Shown: positions 29,960-42,325, counted from the stretch's first letter. The stretch: 64,000 nucleotides of DNA from Citrobacter sp. 18056 (GCA_902706235.1 CACSJR010000005.1:186001-250000), one strand, 5' to 3'. Notes: generated by a model from the sequence alone, not told the origin. Made by a program: numbers and translations.

Positions 29960-30289
29960 TTAGTGCGGGATATCGCTGCTCGGCTGTGCCGGTGCTGCTG
30001 GCTGAGTCTGCTCCGATTTAGGTGCAGTCAGATTATCCCACTCGCTTCCTTTGTTGGTCTTATTGGTATTGAGGTTACCCAGTACCAGACTGATGATGAA
30101 GAACAGCGTCGCCAGAACTCCGGTCATGCGGGTCATGAAATTACCAGAACCACTTGAACCAAACAGTGTAGCGGATGCGCCTGCTCCGAAGGAGGCTCCC
30201 ATATCAGCGCCTTTACCCTGCTGCAGCATGATTAGACCAACGAGGCCAATCGCAACAAGAAGGAAAACGACCAGAAGAGCTTCGTACAT
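29960..30289 (-). CDS. secG: SecG, preprotein translocase subunit
   Basis: Small subunit of the SecYEG channel, 109 residues with two membrane helices (ALLVVFLLVAIGLVGLIML; MTRMTGVLATLFFIISLVL) and a polar C-terminal tail. Start is the ATG giving MYEALLV with AGGTTGATT upstream; longer in-frame openings run over the promoter. A GCGGT/ACCGC hairpin lies 18-30 bases before the start codon. leuU follows ten bases after the stop. Confidence 0.96.
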   Translation of the reverse strand: MYEALLVVFLLVAIGLVGLIMLQQGKGADMGASFGAGASATLFGSSGSGNFMTRMTGVLATLFFIISLVLGNLNTNKTNKGSEWDNLTAPKSEQTQPAAPAQPSSDIPH

Positions 30290-30378
30290 AATCAACCTGT
30301 TCCTTGCGGTACTACCGCATACCAATTGCTTCAACCAAAAGCGGGACGTTTTAATGTTTCCCACTGAAGCGGGTGTGA

Positions 30379-30407
30379 ATACTAACCAAAGCGAATCGGC
30401 TTCGCAA
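30379..30407 (-). promoter_or_regulatory. secG-leuU promoter
   Basis: TTGCGA, 17-base spacer, TAGTAT on the - strand, about 90 bases before the secG start codon. Confidence 0.7.
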
Positions 30408-30471
30408 GGGCAATTTTGATGCATTGTATCAAGTGAAGAAAAAAACAGCAAAAACGGTTCTACTGTTCAAC

Positions 30472-30497
30472 AAAAAGGCGACAAAAGCCGCCTTTTT
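30472..30497 (-). terminator. glmM terminator
   Basis: AAAAAGGCG/CGCCTTTTT with an eight-base loop that can close further by GC pairing, followed by T5 on the - strand. Confidence 0.75.
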
Positions 30498-30513
30498 AGA
30501 CAGTTAACGCGGA

Positions 30514-31851
30514 TTAAACAGCTTTAACTGCATCGGCAATGCGATTGGCAAAGGTATTCACCAGCGCTTCGTCTTCACCTTCAACCATGACGCGAATCAA
30601 CGGCTCGGTGCCCGATTTACGCAACAGGACACGACCACGGCTGCCCAGCGCGGCTTCCACGTCTGCCGTTACGCTTTTCACGCTGTCGTGTTCCAGTGGG
30701 TTTACGCCGCCATCGGTGTAGCGGACGTTGACCAGTACCTGCGGGAACATCTTCATGCCGCTGCACAAATCCTGCAGAGTCAGATGATTACGCGCAATCG
30801 CCGCCACAACCTGCAACGCCGCTACGATACCGTCTCCGGTGGTGGTTTTGTCCAGCAGGATAACGTGCCCGGAGTTTTCTGCCCCGATACGCCAGCCTTT
30901 TTCCTGCATTTTTTCAAGAACATAGCGATCACCCACTTTCGCGCGGGTAAACGGGATGCCCAGTTGTTTAAGCGCCACTTCCAGACCCATGTTGCTCATC
31001 AGCGTCCCGACCGCGCCACCGCGCAGCTGGCCCTGACGCAGCCCTTCGCGGGCGATGATATAGAGGATCTGATCGCCGTCGACTTTATTACCTTCATGGT
31101 CGACCATAATCACGCGGTCACCGTCGCCGTCAAAAGCGATACCTAAATGGGCTTTTTCTGCCAATACGCGGGCCTGCAGCGCACGGACGTCCGTTGCGCC
31201 GACTTCTTCATTGATGTTCAAACCGTTCGGTTCGCAGCCGATAGTAATCACCTGCGCGCCAAGCTCACGGAATACATTCGGTGCGATGTGGTAGGTTGCG
31301 CCGTTGGCACAATCGACAACAATTTTCAGCTCGTTAAGGCGCAGCTCATTCGGGAAGGTTGCCTTACAAAACTCGATGTAACGGCCAGCGGCATCAACGA
31401 TCCGGCTGGCTTTACCCAGTTCTGCGGAATCAACGCAGGTGAGTTCTTTTTCCAGTTCCGCTTCAATCGCTTCTTCTACAGAATCCGGCAGCTTGGTACC
31501 GTCGATGGTGAAAAATTTGATGCCGTTGTCGTAGTACGGATTATGGGACGCAGAAATAACGATCCCTGCCTCAGCCCGGAACGTGCGGGTCAGATACGCC
31601 ACCGCAGGGGTCGGCATTGGACCGGTAAAGGACGCAGAAAGGCCCGCTGCGGCAAGACCCGCTTCGAGCGCTGATTCCAGCATGTAGCCTGAAATACGGG
31701 TATCTTTGCCAATGATGACTTTACGCGAACCGTGACGAGCCAGCACTTTACCCGCAGCAAAACCGAGTTTCAGAACGAAATCTGGGGTGATCGGGGAGTC
31801 GCCCACGCGACCGCGAATGCCGTCGGTACCAAAATATTTACGGTTACTCAT
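30514..31851 (-). CDS. glmM: GlmM, phosphoglucosamine mutase
   Basis: Converts glucosamine-6-phosphate to glucosamine-1-phosphate on the way to UDP-GlcNAc, the precursor of peptidoglycan and LPS. The phosphoserine is Ser102 in [10 protein letters not shown]; the Mg-binding loop is DGDGDR and the sugar-phosphate loop GTEPLIRVM. Length 445 as in E. coli. The start overlaps the end of folP by eight bases. Confidence 0.97.
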   Translation of the reverse strand: MSNRKYFGTDGIRGRVGDSPITPDFVLKLGFAAGKVLARHGSRKVIIGKDTRISGYMLESALEAGLAAAGLSASFTGPMPTPAVAYLTRTFRAEAGIVISASHNPYYDNGIKFFTIDGTKLPDSVEEAIEAELEKELTCVDSAELGKASRIVDAAGRYIEFCKATFPNELRLNELKIVVDCANGATYHIAPNVFRELGAQVITIGCEPNGLNINEEVGATDVRALQARVLAEKAHLGIAFDGDGDRVIMVDHEGNKVDGDQILYIIAREGLRQGQLRGGAVGTLMSNMGLEVALKQLGIPFTRAKVGDRYVLEKMQEKGWRIGAENSGHVILLDKTTTGDGIVAALQVVAAIARNHLTLQDLCSGMKMFPQVLVNVRYTDGGVNPLEHDSVKSVTADVEAALGSRGRVLLRKSGTEPLIRVMVEGEDEALVNTFANRIADAVKAV

Positions 31852-32692
31852 AGTATTTTTTTTCCCTTGCAGACAGAGTGGTTTCTACCACACGCATCGC
31901 TTCAACTGTCTCTTTCACATCGTGAACGCGAATAATTTGCGCCCCCTGCATCGCGGCAATCACTGCACAGGCCAGGCTGCCACTCAGGCGCTCTGACGGT
32001 CCGACATTCAGCAATTGGCCAATCATCATTTTTCGAGACATTCCCACTAATAGCGGCAGGTCATAATGATGAAACTCTGATAAGCGAGCAAGCAGCGCGT
32101 AATTGTGGGTGAGATTTTTACCGAAACCGAAACCCGGGTCGAGCAGCAATTTGTTTTTTGTGATACCAGCAGCCTCACAGCGTGCGATGTGCTCAATAAA
32201 GAAGCGATTCACGTCTGCAAACACGTCATCATACTTCGGCGCTTCCTGCATGGTTTTCGGCTCACCCTGCATGTGCATCAGGCAGACGGGCAAACCCGTT
32301 TCCGCGGCGGCCTCGAGAGCACCAGGCTCGGTCAGTGAGCGGATATCATTGATGATATGCGCCCCAACGCGGGCCGACTCGCGAATGACTTCGGGCTTAG
32401 ACGTATCTACCGAAATCCACACTTCAAAACGCTGGGCAATCGCTTCTATCACCGGGATAACGCGGGACAACTCTTCGTCAACGCTCACCTCTGCCGCACC
32501 TGGGCGAGTCGATTCGCCGCCCACATCGATAATCGTCGCACCGGCGTTAATCATCAGATTGGCGTGTTTTACCGCCTCGACCAACGTGTTGTGCGTCCCG
32601 CCGTCAGAAAATGAGTCTGGTGTAACGTTCAGGATGCCCATCACATGCGGATAAGCGAGATCGAGTGTGGTGCCTTGGGCGAAGAGTTTCAT
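31844..32692 (-). CDS. folP: FolP, dihydropteroate synthase
   Basis: Condenses p-aminobenzoate with hydroxymethyl-dihydropterin diphosphate; the target of sulfonamides. TIM barrel of 282 residues with [25 protein letters not shown] and [10 protein letters not shown]. Phe28 and Pro64, positions altered in known sulfonamide-resistant E. coli enzymes, are wild type here. The SRK motif is followed by Met where E. coli has Ser. Transcribed with glmM. Confidence 0.96.
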   Translation of the reverse strand: MKLFAQGTTLDLAYPHVMGILNVTPDSFSDGGTHNTLVEAVKHANLMINAGATIIDVGGESTRPGAAEVSVDEELSRVIPVIEAIAQRFEVWISVDTSKPEVIRESARVGAHIINDIRSLTEPGALEAAAETGLPVCLMHMQGEPKTMQEAPKYDDVFADVNRFFIEHIARCEAAGITKNKLLLDPGFGFGKNLTHNYALLARLSEFHHYDLPLLVGMSRKMMIGQLLNVGPSERLSGSLACAVIAAMQGAQIIRVHDVKETVEAMRVVETTLSAREKKYYE

Positions 32693-32725
32693 GAAGAATC
32701 CCTGGTATTGTGTGTGTTAGCAAAA

Positions 32726-32757
32726 TAAAAAAACCCCGGAGCAGTCGCCCCAGGGTT
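32726..32757 (-). terminator. ftsH terminator
   Basis: CCCTGGGG/CTCCGGGG (two wobble pairs) with a six-base loop and a T7 run on the - strand, between ftsH and folP. Confidence 0.75.
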
Positions 32758-32791
32758 TTCAGTTAAAGCAGCGTCATTAACAACGGATAAC

Positions 32792-34729
32792 TTATTTGTC
32801 GTCCAGCTGCTCTGACATGGTGTTACCCGGGTTCGGCGTACGCGGTTCATCGACCGGACGCGGAGCACGCGGGGTGCCATTATTGTCAGAATTGTTGCTG
32901 CTTCCGTTGCTGTCTTCCCAACCCGCAGGTGGGCGAACATCACGGCGTGACATCAGGTCATCAATCTGCGGCGCATCAATGGTTTCATACTTCATCAACG
33001 CGTCTTTCATGGTGTGCAGAATGTCCATGTTCTCATTCAGCAGCTGGCGAGCACGAGCATAGTTACGCTCAATCAACAGCTTCACTTCCTGATCGATGAT
33101 ACGAGCCGTTTCATCGGACATGTGTTTCGCTTTCGCCACTGAGCGGCCCAGGAACACTTCACCCTCTTCTTCCGCGTACAGCAGCGGACCGAGTTTTTCA
33201 GAGAAGCCCCATTGGGTCACCATGTTACGAGCGATGGAGGTCGCAACTTTAATATCGTTGGACGCACCGGTCGACACATGCTCTGCACCATAAATAATTT
33301 CTTCAGCCAGACGGCCACCGTACAGCGTAGAGATTTGGCTCTCCAGCTTCTGACGGCTGGCGCTGATTGCGTCGCCTTCAGGCAGGAAGAACGTCACACC
33401 TAATGCACGACCACGCGGGATAATCGTCACTTTATGGACCGGATCGTGTTCCGGAACCAGTCGACCGATAATAGCGTGGCCGGCTTCGTGATATGCCGTG
33501 GACTCTTTCTGCGCTTCAGTCATCACCATCGAGCGACGTTCCGCACCCATCATGATCTTGTCTTTCGCTTTCTCGAACTCAACCATCGATACGACGCGCT
33601 TGTTACCGCGAGCGGCAAACAGAGCGGCTTCGTTGACGAGGTTAGCAAGATCTGCACCGGAGAAGCCAGGGGTACCACGCGCGATGATTGCCGCGTCGAT
33701 ATCTGGAGCCAGCGGTACGCGACGCATATGCACTTTCAGGATTTGCTCACGACCACGTACGTCTGGCAGACCAACAACAACCTGACGGTCGAAACGGCCT
33801 GGACGCAGCAGCGCTGGGTCAAGTACGTCTGGACGGTTCGTTGCTGCGATAACGATGATGCCTTCATTACCTTCAAAGCCATCCATCTCAACCAGCATCT
33901 GGTTCAGCGTTTGCTCACGTTCATCATGACCACCGCCCAGACCTGCGCCACGCTGGCGGCCTACGGCGTCGATTTCATCGATGAAGATGATGCAAGGTGC
34001 AGCCTTTTTAGCCTGCTCGAACATGTCACGCACACGAGATGCACCGACACCCACGAACATTTCTACGAAGTCAGAACCTGAAATTGTGAAGAAAGGCACT
34101 TTCGCTTCACCGGCGATTGCTTTCGCCAGCAACGTTTTACCGGTACCCGGCGGGCCCACCATCAAAACGCCTTTAGGAATTTTACCGCCCAGTTTCTGGA
34201 AACGGCTTGGCTCACGCAGGTATTCAACCAGCTCGGCCACTTCCTCTTTAGCTTCGTCACAACCTGCAACGTCAGCAAAAGTGGTCTTGATCTGATCTTC
34301 GGTTAGCATGCGCGCTTTGCTTTTACCAAACGACATGGCGCCTTTACCACCGCCGCCCTGCATCTGTCGCATGAAGAAGATCCAGACACCAATCAGCAGA
34401 AGCATTGGGAACCAGGAAATGAAGATTGAAGCCAGCAGGCTTGGTTCTTCAGGCGGTTCGCCCACGACTTTCACGTTCTTGGTCAGCAGGTTATCAAGCA
34501 GTTTAGGATCGTTAACCGGAATGTAAGTCGTGTAACGGTTACTATCTTTCTTGGTAACGTTGATCTCACGTCCGTTGATACGCGCTTCGCGAACCTGGTC
34601 CTGATTGACCTCTTGCAGGAAGGTAGAGTAATCCACCTTACGGCCATTTGACTCGCTGGGCCCAAAGCTCTGGAATACTGACATCAGCACGACTGCGATG
34701 ACCAGCCAGAGTATTAGGTTTTTCGCCAT
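32792..34729 (-). CDS. ftsH: FtsH, membrane AAA+ zinc protease
   Basis: Degrades sigma-32, LpxC, SecY and other membrane or unstable proteins. N-terminal two-helix membrane anchor with a periplasmic domain, AAA module with Walker A GPPGTGKT (about 192), Walker [15 protein letters not shown] arginines, and the zinc protease motif HEAGH (about 414). Start chosen at MAKNLILW (645 residues); a TTG three codons earlier would have GAGG but is not the usual start. The C-terminal tail is Asn/Ser/Pro-rich. Downstream of rlmE. Confidence 0.96.
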   Translation of the reverse strand: MAKNLILWLVIAVVLMSVFQSFGPSESNGRKVDYSTFLQEVNQDQVREARINGREINVTKKDSNRYTTYIPVNDPKLLDNLLTKNVKVVGEPPEEPSLLASIFISWFPMLLLIGVWIFFMRQMQGGGGKGAMSFGKSKARMLTEDQIKTTFADVAGCDEAKEEVAELVEYLREPSRFQKLGGKIPKGVLMVGPPGTGKTLLAKAIAGEAKVPFFTISGSDFVEMFVGVGASRVRDMFEQAKKAAPCIIFIDEIDAVGRQRGAGLGGGHDEREQTLNQMLVEMDGFEGNEGIIVIAATNRPDVLDPALLRPGRFDRQVVVGLPDVRGREQILKVHMRRVPLAPDIDAAIIARGTPGFSGADLANLVNEAALFAARGNKRVVSMVEFEKAKDKIMMGAERRSMVMTEAQKESTAYHEAGHAIIGRLVPEHDPVHKVTIIPRGRALGVTFFLPEGDAISASRQKLESQISTLYGGRLAEEIIYGAEHVSTGASNDIKVATSIARNMVTQWGFSEKLGPLLYAEEEGEVFLGRSVAKAKHMSDETARIIDQEVKLLIERNYARARQLLNENMDILHTMKDALMKYETIDAPQIDDLMSRRDVRPPAGWEDSNGSSNNSDNNGTPRAPRPVDEPRTPNPGNTMSEQLDDK

Positions 34730-34843
34730 GTCACTCAAGGGATTAACCTCTTATTACAACTGTGTTAATAACAGCGTCAGGTTACTATACATCCGACACA
34801 ATTCAAACCGCCACCGAAGCGGCAAAGGCTTAAAACGGTCGGG

Positions 34844-35473
34844 TTATGGTTTTCGCCCGGTCGCTACAATGTACACTTCACGCGAACGTGCACGCGAAGA
34901 GTCCGGCTTACGAACTTTAACTTTCGTAAACAGGGAGCGAATTTCCTTAAGGTACTCCTCGAAACCTTCGCCCTGAAACACCTTCACTAAAAAACTACCG
35001 CCCGGTGCCAAAACATCACGACACATCTCAAGCGCCAGTTCTACCAGATACATGGCACGGGGAATATCCACCGCTGGTGTTCCGCACATGTTTGGAGCCA
35101 TATCGGACATGACAACCTGGACTTTACTGTCACCCACACGTTCAAGTAATGCTTTCATGACTAATTCATCACGAAAATCGCCTTGAAGGAAGTCCACACC
35201 AACGATTGGATCCATTGGTAAAAGATCGCAAGCGATGATGCGGCCGCTACCCCCGATCTGTGTCACTGCATACTGTGACCATCCGCCGGGTGCTGCACCG
35301 AGATCGACAACTGTCATTCCCGGCTTAAAAAGTTTGTCACTTTGCTGTATTTCATCAAGTTTAAACCAGGCACGGGAACGTAACCCCTTTTTCTGTGCCT
35401 GAAGAACATATTTATCGCTAAAGTGTTCCTGGAGCCAGCGGCTGGAGCTGGCAGAACGCTTTTTACCTGTCAT
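34844..35473 (-). CDS. rlmE: RlmE (RrmJ/FtsJ), 23S rRNA U2552 2'-O-methyltransferase
   Basis: Heat-shock methyltransferase acting on the A-loop of 50S subunits. 209 residues; SAM-binding [14 protein letters not shown], catalytic Asp in [12 protein letters not shown] and Lys in [12 protein letters not shown]. ftsH follows about 115 bases downstream. Divergent from yhbY across 125 bases. Confidence 0.96.
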   Translation of the reverse strand: MTGKKRSASSSRWLQEHFSDKYVLQAQKKGLRSRAWFKLDEIQQSDKLFKPGMTVVDLGAAPGGWSQYAVTQIGGSGRIIACDLLPMDPIVGVDFLQGDFRDELVMKALLERVGDSKVQVVMSDMAPNMCGTPAVDIPRAMYLVELALEMCRDVLAPGGSFLVKVFQGEGFEEYLKEIRSLFTKVKVRKPDSSRARSREVYIVATGRKP

Positions 35474-35598
35474 TTAACATTCCCATCGGGGCAGACCATC
35501 ATAGTCGGCTGCATAAATTTTAACGGCCGATTTGGCGATAGTTGAGAGATGGCGGTAGAATGAACCGTTTTCAATCCCAACGTAAGCAAAAATATACG

Positions 35599-35892
35599 AT
35601 GAATCTGAGTACTAAACAAAAACAGCACCTGAAAGGTCTGGCACATCCGCTCAAGCCGGTAGTTATGCTTGGCAATAATGGTTTGACCGAAGGGGTACTG
35701 GCCGAGATCGAACAAGCATTGAACCACCACGAACTCATCAAGGTAAAAATCGCCTCGGAAGATCGCGAGACTAAAGTCCTTATCGTGGAAGCTATCGTTC
35801 GCGAAACCGGCGCCTGTAATGTACAGGTCATCGGTAAAATGCTGGTTCTATATCGCCCAACAGCAGAGCGTAAAATCTCGCTGCCACGTTAA
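35599..35892 (+). CDS. yhbY: YhbY, CRM-domain pre-50S-associated RNA-binding protein
   Basis: A single CRM domain of 97 residues (GLAHPLKPVVMLGNNGLTEGV contains the conserved loop) that associates with pre-50S ribosomes. The ATG giving MNLSTKQKQ matches the E. coli start; the frame opens 19 codons earlier but that part is not conserved. Ribosome binding site is weak. Confidence 0.93.
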   Translation: MNLSTKQKQHLKGLAHPLKPVVMLGNNGLTEGVLAEIEQALNHHELIKVKIASEDRETKVLIVEAIVRETGACNVQVIGKMLVLYRPTAERKISLPR

Positions 35893-35978
35893 GAGTAACC
35901 TGAATTGAACACATTTGATGTGTAAAACGAGGGGTTTCCGCGGGCAGGTGAGCAAAATGCCACGCTCTTAACGTTGAT

Positions 35979-36003
35979 AAAAGGCCGCTATGCGGCCTTT
36001 TTC
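35979..36003. terminator. bidirectional terminator between yhbY and greA
   Basis: AAAGGCCGC/GCGGCCTTT with a three-base loop, T5 on the + strand and an A-run giving T's on the - strand. Confidence 0.85.
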
Positions 36004-36032
36004 TTATCTTTACATTGTGTCAACAATGGGGA

Positions 36033-36509
36033 TTACAGGTAATCCACTTTAATAATTTCGTATTCCACTTCGCCGCCAGGCGTCTGGATAGTCACCACAT
36101 CGTCTGGCTCTTTGCCGATCAGACCACGAGCGATTGGGGAGTTTACAGAGATGAGGTTCTGCTTAAAATCAGCTTCGTCATCACCGACAATGCGCCAGCT
36201 CGTCTCTTCGTCGTTATCCAGATTCAACACCTGCACAGTCGCACCGAAAATGACGCGGCCAGTTTTCGGCATTTTGCTGATATCGATAACCTGAGCGTTC
36301 GAGAGTTTCGCTTCAATATCTTTGATGCGACCTTCGCAGAAGCCCTGCTGCTCACGAGCGGCGTGGTATTCCGCGTTCTCTTTCAGATCGCCATGCTCGC
36401 GAGCATCGGCAATCGCCGCAATGATTTCAGGGCGACGAACGGATTTCAGGTACTCCAGTTCTTCGCGCAGTTTTTCGGCACCACGTAAGGTCATCGGAAT
36501 AGCTTGCAT
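36033..36509 (-). CDS. greA: GreA, transcript cleavage factor
   Basis: Binds the RNA polymerase secondary channel and rescues backtracked complexes. 158 residues: N-terminal antiparallel coiled coil (to about 75) with the tip acidic residues ([14 protein letters not shown], Asp/Glu pair), then the globular domain ending [11 protein letters not shown]. Leader of about 150 bases contains GraL. Confidence 0.96.
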   Translation of the reverse strand: MQAIPMTLRGAEKLREELEYLKSVRRPEIIAAIADAREHGDLKENAEYHAAREQQGFCEGRIKDIEAKLSNAQVIDISKMPKTGRVIFGATVQVLNLDNDEETSWRIVGDDEADFKQNLISVNSPIARGLIGKEPDDVVTIQTPGGEVEYEIIKVDYL

Positions 36510-36601
36510 GAGTTATACCTCTTTCATCATTCTTTCAGGCACAGCTTGCGCTGCAGCCCTGCACTTCCTTCCGCAGCCCATCAGGGAGCCAGAAGTTAAG
36601 C

Positions 36602-36657
36602 AAAAAGAAAACTGACCCGGAACAAAAATTCCAGGCCAGCGGCAATTTTTCTGTTTG
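36602..36657 (-). ncRNA. graL: GraL, greA leader sRNA
   Basis: Between a good promoter and greA lies an intrinsic terminator: CTGGCCTGGAA/TTCCGGGTCAG (three wobble pairs) with loop and T4CT5 on the - strand (36602-36639). Early termination would release an RNA of roughly 55 bases, as the GraL array of E. coli; readthrough gives greA. Ends are inferred. Confidence 0.65.
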
Positions 36658-36663
36658 ATGCGT

Positions 36664-36692
36664 ATTTTACCCTGAAGTTCACTATGGGTCAT
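36664..36692 (-). promoter_or_regulatory. greA/GraL promoter
   Basis: ATGACC, 17-base spacer, TAAAAT on the - strand. Confidence 0.65.
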
Positions 36693-36694
36693 CG

Positions 36695-36724
36695 TTTACT
36701 TTACAGGGCGTTGCGCCGTAGTAT
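36695..36724 (+). promoter_or_regulatory. candidate dacB promoter
   Basis: TTTACT, 18-base spacer, TAGTAT, 34 bases before the dacB ATG. Its -35 is two bases from the -35 of the divergent greA promoter, so the two polymerases would compete. Confidence 0.45.
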
Positions 36725-36757
36725 GGCGTTTTGATTCCAGGTTGTTAGCGCGAGATT

Positions 36758-38191
36758 ATGCGATTTTCCAGATTTATCATCGGATTGACCACCAGTTTAG
36801 CCTTTAGCGTCCAGGCGGCGAACGTAGACGAGTATGTCACCCAGCTCCCGGCGGGTGCCAATCTGGCCCTTATGGTTCAGAAAATCGGCGCTAAGGCACC
36901 TGACATAGACTATCACAGCCAGCAGATGGCGTTGCCGGCAAGTACTCAGAAAGTGATCACTGCCCTGGCGGCATTGCTACAGCTGGGCCCTGATTTTCGC
37001 TTTACCACTACGCTGGAAAGTAAAGGTAGCGTTGATAACGGAATTTTGAAGGGTGACCTTGTTGCACGATTTGGCGGCGATCCGACGCTAAAACGTCAGG
37101 ATATTCGCAATATGGTCGCCGTTTTGAAAAAATCAGGCGTGCAGAAAATCGATGGCAATGTGCTAATCGACACCTCCATTTTCGCCAGTCACGACAAAGC
37201 GCCTGGTTGGCCGTGGAACGATCTGACCCAGTGTTTTAGCGCCCCACCGGCCGCGGCAATTATCGACCGCAACTGTTTCTCAGTTTCTCTTTATAGCGCG
37301 CAAAAACCCGGCGACTTAGCGTTTATTCGCGTCGCGTCCTACTATCCAGTTACCATGTTCAGCCAGGTACGCACCTTACAGCGTGGCTCAGGCGAAGCGC
37401 AATATTGCGAACTGGACGTCGTTCCTGGTGACCTGAACCGCTTTACGCTTACCGGCTGTCTACCGCAGCGCGCGGACCCGCTACCACTGGCCTTTGCCAT
37501 TCAGGACGGCGCCAGCTACGCAGGGGCGATTATCAAAGACGAACTTAAGCAGGCAGGTATCACCTATACCGGTACGTTGCTACGCCAGACGTTGGCCAAT
37601 GAGCCGGGTACCGTCATTGCCAGCAAACAGTCTGCTCCACTACACGATTTACTGAAAATCATGCTGAAAAAATCAGACAACATGATTGCTGACACTGTTT
37701 TCCGTTCCATTGGCCATGCACGTTTCGGCGTACCGGGCACGTGGCGTGCAGGTTCCGATGCCGTGCGTCAGATCCTGCGTCAGCAGGCGGGTATTGATTT
37801 AGGTAACACGATTATTGCCGATGGCTCCGGCCTGTCGCGTCATAACCTGATTGCGCCCGCTACTATGATGCAAGTACTGCAATACATCGCGCAGCACGAT
37901 ACCGAACTCAATTTCATCTCTATGCTGCCGTTGGCGGGCTATGACGGCTCTCTGCAGTATCGTGCGGGCCTGCACCAGGCCGGCGTAGACGGAAAGGTCT
38001 CTGCGAAGACGGGCTCATTGCAGGGCGTGTATAATCTCGCAGGCTTCATTACCACCGCCAGTGGTCAACGCATGGCCTTCGTGCAGTATCTGTCGGGGTA
38101 TGCAGTAGAACCGGCCGATCAGCGTAATCGTCGAATACCGCTGGTTCGCTTCGAAAGTCGACTCTACAAAGACATTTACCAGAACAACTAG
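36758..38191 (+). CDS. dacB: PBP4 (DacB), D-Ala-D-Ala carboxypeptidase/endopeptidase
   Basis: Periplasmic class C low-molecular-weight penicillin-binding protein; 477 residues as in E. coli. Signal peptide cleaved near VQA|ANVDEY. Active-site motifs: STQK with Ser62 and Lys65, SDN in LKKSDNMIAD, KTG in VSAKTGSLQG. The large inserted domain between SxxK and SxN is present. Convergent with obgE through a shared hairpin. Confidence 0.97.
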   Translation: MRFSRFIIGLTTSLAFSVQAANVDEYVTQLPAGANLALMVQKIGAKAPDIDYHSQQMALPASTQKVITALAALLQLGPDFRFTTTLESKGSVDNGILKGDLVARFGGDPTLKRQDIRNMVAVLKKSGVQKIDGNVLIDTSIFASHDKAPGWPWNDLTQCFSAPPAAAIIDRNCFSVSLYSAQKPGDLAFIRVASYYPVTMFSQVRTLQRGSGEAQYCELDVVPGDLNRFTLTGCLPQRADPLPLAFAIQDGASYAGAIIKDELKQAGITYTGTLLRQTLANEPGTVIASKQSAPLHDLLKIMLKKSDNMIADTVFRSIGHARFGVPGTWRAGSDAVRQILRQQAGIDLGNTIIADGSGLSRHNLIAPATMMQVLQYIAQHDTELNFISMLPLAGYDGSLQYRAGLHQAGVDGKVSAKTGSLQGVYNLAGFITTASGQRMAFVQYLSGYAVEPADQRNRRIPLVRFESRLYKDIYQNN

Positions 38192-38198
38192 AAACGAC

Positions 38199-38221
38199 AA
38201 AGGCTCCCAATGGGAGCCTTT
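38199..38221. terminator. bidirectional terminator dacB/obgE
   Basis: Ten-bp stem AAAGGCTCCC/GGGAGCCTTT with a three-base loop; short T and A runs flank it. Confidence 0.75.
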
Positions 38222-38239
38222 AGCGGGAGGTGTAGCGAC

Positions 38240-39424
<1,185 letters not shown>

Positions 39425-40390
39425 TCATTCGCCTGAGCGGGGTAGCGTTACAACCGCTTCACGCTTACGCCACCGTCCCCATAGACGATGACCAATGGCG
39501 GAATACATCGCGCCCGCAACCACGACAAACGCACCGAGATAACCTATAAGGTTTAGCATCGGTCTGGCGAAGAAATCGGGCCAGGCTATTGATAATAAAT
39601 CTGAAAATAACAGCGTGAACAGAGGAGTCAGCGTGATTAACGCGCTCACCTGTGCCGCCTGCCAGCGCGCCATGGCTTCCGCCAGCGCACCGTAACCCAC
39701 CAGGGTGTTTAGCCCGCAGAAAATCAGGCAGGCAAGCTGCCAGTCGCTCAGCTGGGAAATCACACCCGGCCTTGCTAGCGGCAGCAATGCTATCGTACAT
39801 AAAGTGTACAGCAAAAACAGGATCTGCTGTGAGGCCAGTCGCCGCAATAACACCTTTTGCGCGACGCCATAACTCACCCAGACCGTTGCTGCCCCGACGC
39901 CAAATATGACGCCCCAGGTGTAATCCGTCAGACGAGTAAAGATTTCCACCAGGCTGGTGTTGAAAAACATCACCAGACCGCAGAGCAGCATTATCGCACC
40001 AACCACCTGTGTCCCGCGCATCTTCTCTTTGAGGATAACGACGCTGGCAATCATCATGCCTACGGGCGACAGCTGTCCTATCACCTGCGAAGCGGTAGGA
40101 CTTAAATACTGCAGGGACGAACTGAACAGAATAAAGTTTCCGAACAACCCACCGGTGGCAATGGCGAGCAGCACCAGCCAGCGTGGCTTACGGAAAAGCT
40201 GCAGCGGTGGCAGCTTGCCTTTTATGGCGAGAATCGAGCCAAGGCCGATACTGGCCATCAGAAAGCGGTAGAACACGATAGTCGGAGGCTCCATCACCTC
40301 CAGCACCTGCTTCATTGCAATTGGCAACGCACCCCAACATATTGCGGTGGTGAGCGCCAAAAGAATACCAATGCCCGCCTGCTGTTTCAT
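39425..40390 (-). CDS. yhbE: YhbE, EamA-family inner-membrane transporter
   Basis: Drug/metabolite transporter superfamily protein with two EamA repeats and about ten membrane helices in 321 residues. The substrate is unknown. It sits between rpmA and obgE, 15 bases before obgE, as in E. coli. Confidence 0.9.
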   Translation of the reverse strand: MKQQAGIGILLALTTAICWGALPIAMKQVLEVMEPPTIVFYRFLMASIGLGSILAIKGKLPPLQLFRKPRWLVLLAIATGGLFGNFILFSSSLQYLSPTASQVIGQLSPVGMMIASVVILKEKMRGTQVVGAIMLLCGLVMFFNTSLVEIFTRLTDYTWGVIFGVGAATVWVSYGVAQKVLLRRLASQQILFLLYTLCTIALLPLARPGVISQLSDWQLACLIFCGLNTLVGYGALAEAMARWQAAQVSALITLTPLFTLLFSDLLSIAWPDFFARPMLNLIGYLGAFVVVAGAMYSAIGHRLWGRWRKREAVVTLPRSGE

Positions 40391-40431
40391 GCCCGTTTAT
40401 CCCTGTACGAAACTTACCGGACTTCTAATGT

Positions 40432-40461
40432 AAAAAGCCCCGCAACACGTTGCGGGGCTTT
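40432..40461 (-). terminator. rpmA terminator
   Basis: Thirteen-bp stem AAAGCCCCGCAAC/GTTGCGGGGCTTT with a two-base loop and T5 on the - strand; yhbE-obgE expression must come by readthrough or another promoter. Confidence 0.88.
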
Positions 40462-40484
40462 CATCCGTTACCGGACCGAAAAAC

Positions 40485-40742
<258 letters not shown>

Positions 40743-40761
40743 TTAATCTACTCCTCAGGTC

Positions 40762-41118
<357 letters not shown>

Positions 41119-41144
41119 CTATAAATATTCACAATAGGGCGCGA

Positions 41145-41173
41145 ATATTACGCAAAACATGAGCCTTTGACAA
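41145..41173 (-). promoter_or_regulatory. rplU-rpmA promoter
   Basis: TTGTCA, 17-base spacer, TAATAT on the - strand; discriminator GC-rich (CGCGCCC), as for growth-rate-regulated promoters. Confidence 0.8.
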
Positions 41174-41330
41174 GTGGGATCATCAATCAATGCAGAAAAA
41201 AAACACAACGCACACGGTGACGTTTATCTGCGTCGTTTTTTCAGTACAATCAGGGCTACAATTGTAACCCAGACTCTTCGTTATCCCTTATGGATAAGCG
41301 GTAAACAGGACATAAAGCCCGGCTTTTGCG

Positions 41331-42302
41331 ATGAATTTAGAAAAAATCAATGAGTTAACCGCGCAAGATATGGCGGGTGTCAATGCGGCAATCCTTGAAC
41401 AACTCGATTCTGACGTCCAACTGATCAATCAGTTAGGGTATTACATCGTCAGCGGAGGCGGAAAACGCATTCGTCCAATGATCGCGGTACTGGCAGCGCG
41501 AGCTGTCGGCTATCAGGGGAACGCTCACGTCACCATCGCAGCGCTAATTGAGTTTATTCACACAGCGACGTTGCTGCACGACGACGTGGTGGATGAATCC
41601 GACATGCGCCGAGGCAAAGCCACGGCCAACGCCGCATTTGGCAACGCAGCCAGCGTTCTGGTAGGCGACTTTATCTATACCCGCGCGTTCCAGATGATGA
41701 CCAGTTTGGGGTCGCTCAAAATTCTTGAGGTGATGTCCTCGGCGGTGAACGTCATTGCGGAAGGTGAAGTTCTGCAGTTGATGAACGTCAACGACCCGAA
41801 CATCACCGAAGAAAACTATATGCGCGTGATTTACAGCAAAACTGCGCGCCTGTTCGAAGCGGCCTCTCAGTGCTCCGGCCTTCTGGCTGGCTGTTCCGAT
41901 GAGCAGGAAAAAGGTCTTCAGGATTACGGACGCTACCTTGGTACCGCTTTCCAGTTGATTGACGATCTCCTCGATTACAGCGCCGACGGTGAGACGCTCG
42001 GTAAAAACGTGGGCGATGACCTGAACGAAGGCAAGCCGACGCTGCCTCTGCTGCACGCCATGCGCAACGGTACGCCGGAACAAGCGGCGATGATTCGCCA
42101 GGCAATTGAGGACGGCAACGGACGGCATTTACTGGAACCCGTTCTTGAAGCGATGGCTGCCAGTGGCTCGCTGGAATGGACCCGTCAGCGCGCCGAAGAA
42201 GAAGCCGATAAAGCAATCCAGTCTCTGCAATGCCTGCCTGATACCCCATGGCGCGAAGCACTCATCGCGCTCGCCCATATTGCTGTTCAGCGCGACCACT
42301 GA
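41331..42302 (+). CDS. ispB: IspB, octaprenyl diphosphate synthase
   Basis: Makes the C40 side chain of ubiquinone and menaquinone. 323 residues; first aspartate-rich motif DDVVD at 84-88, second IDDLLDY near 211. Divergent from rplU. Essential in E. coli. Confidence 0.97.
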   Translation: MNLEKINELTAQDMAGVNAAILEQLDSDVQLINQLGYYIVSGGGKRIRPMIAVLAARAVGYQGNAHVTIAALIEFIHTATLLHDDVVDESDMRRGKATANAAFGNAASVLVGDFIYTRAFQMMTSLGSLKILEVMSSAVNVIAEGEVLQLMNVNDPNITEENYMRVIYSKTARLFEAASQCSGLLAGCSDEQEKGLQDYGRYLGTAFQLIDDLLDYSADGETLGKNVGDDLNEGKPTLPLLHAMRNGTPEQAAMIRQAIEDGNGRHLLEPVLEAMAASGSLEWTRQRAEEEADKAIQSLQCLPDTPWREALIALAHIAVQRDH

Positions 42303-42308
42303 TCCCCT

Positions 42309-42325
42309 CCCGCGCACTGCGCGGG
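42309..42325 (+). terminator. hairpin after ispB
   Basis: CCCGCGC/GCGCGGG with a three-base loop; no T tract. Confidence 0.5.

Noticed and set aside
32600-32692. Sulfonamide-resistance changes in FolP
   Set aside because: The residues known to change in resistant E. coli enzymes (Phe28, Pro64) are unaltered; the Met after the SRK motif has no resistance role known to me.
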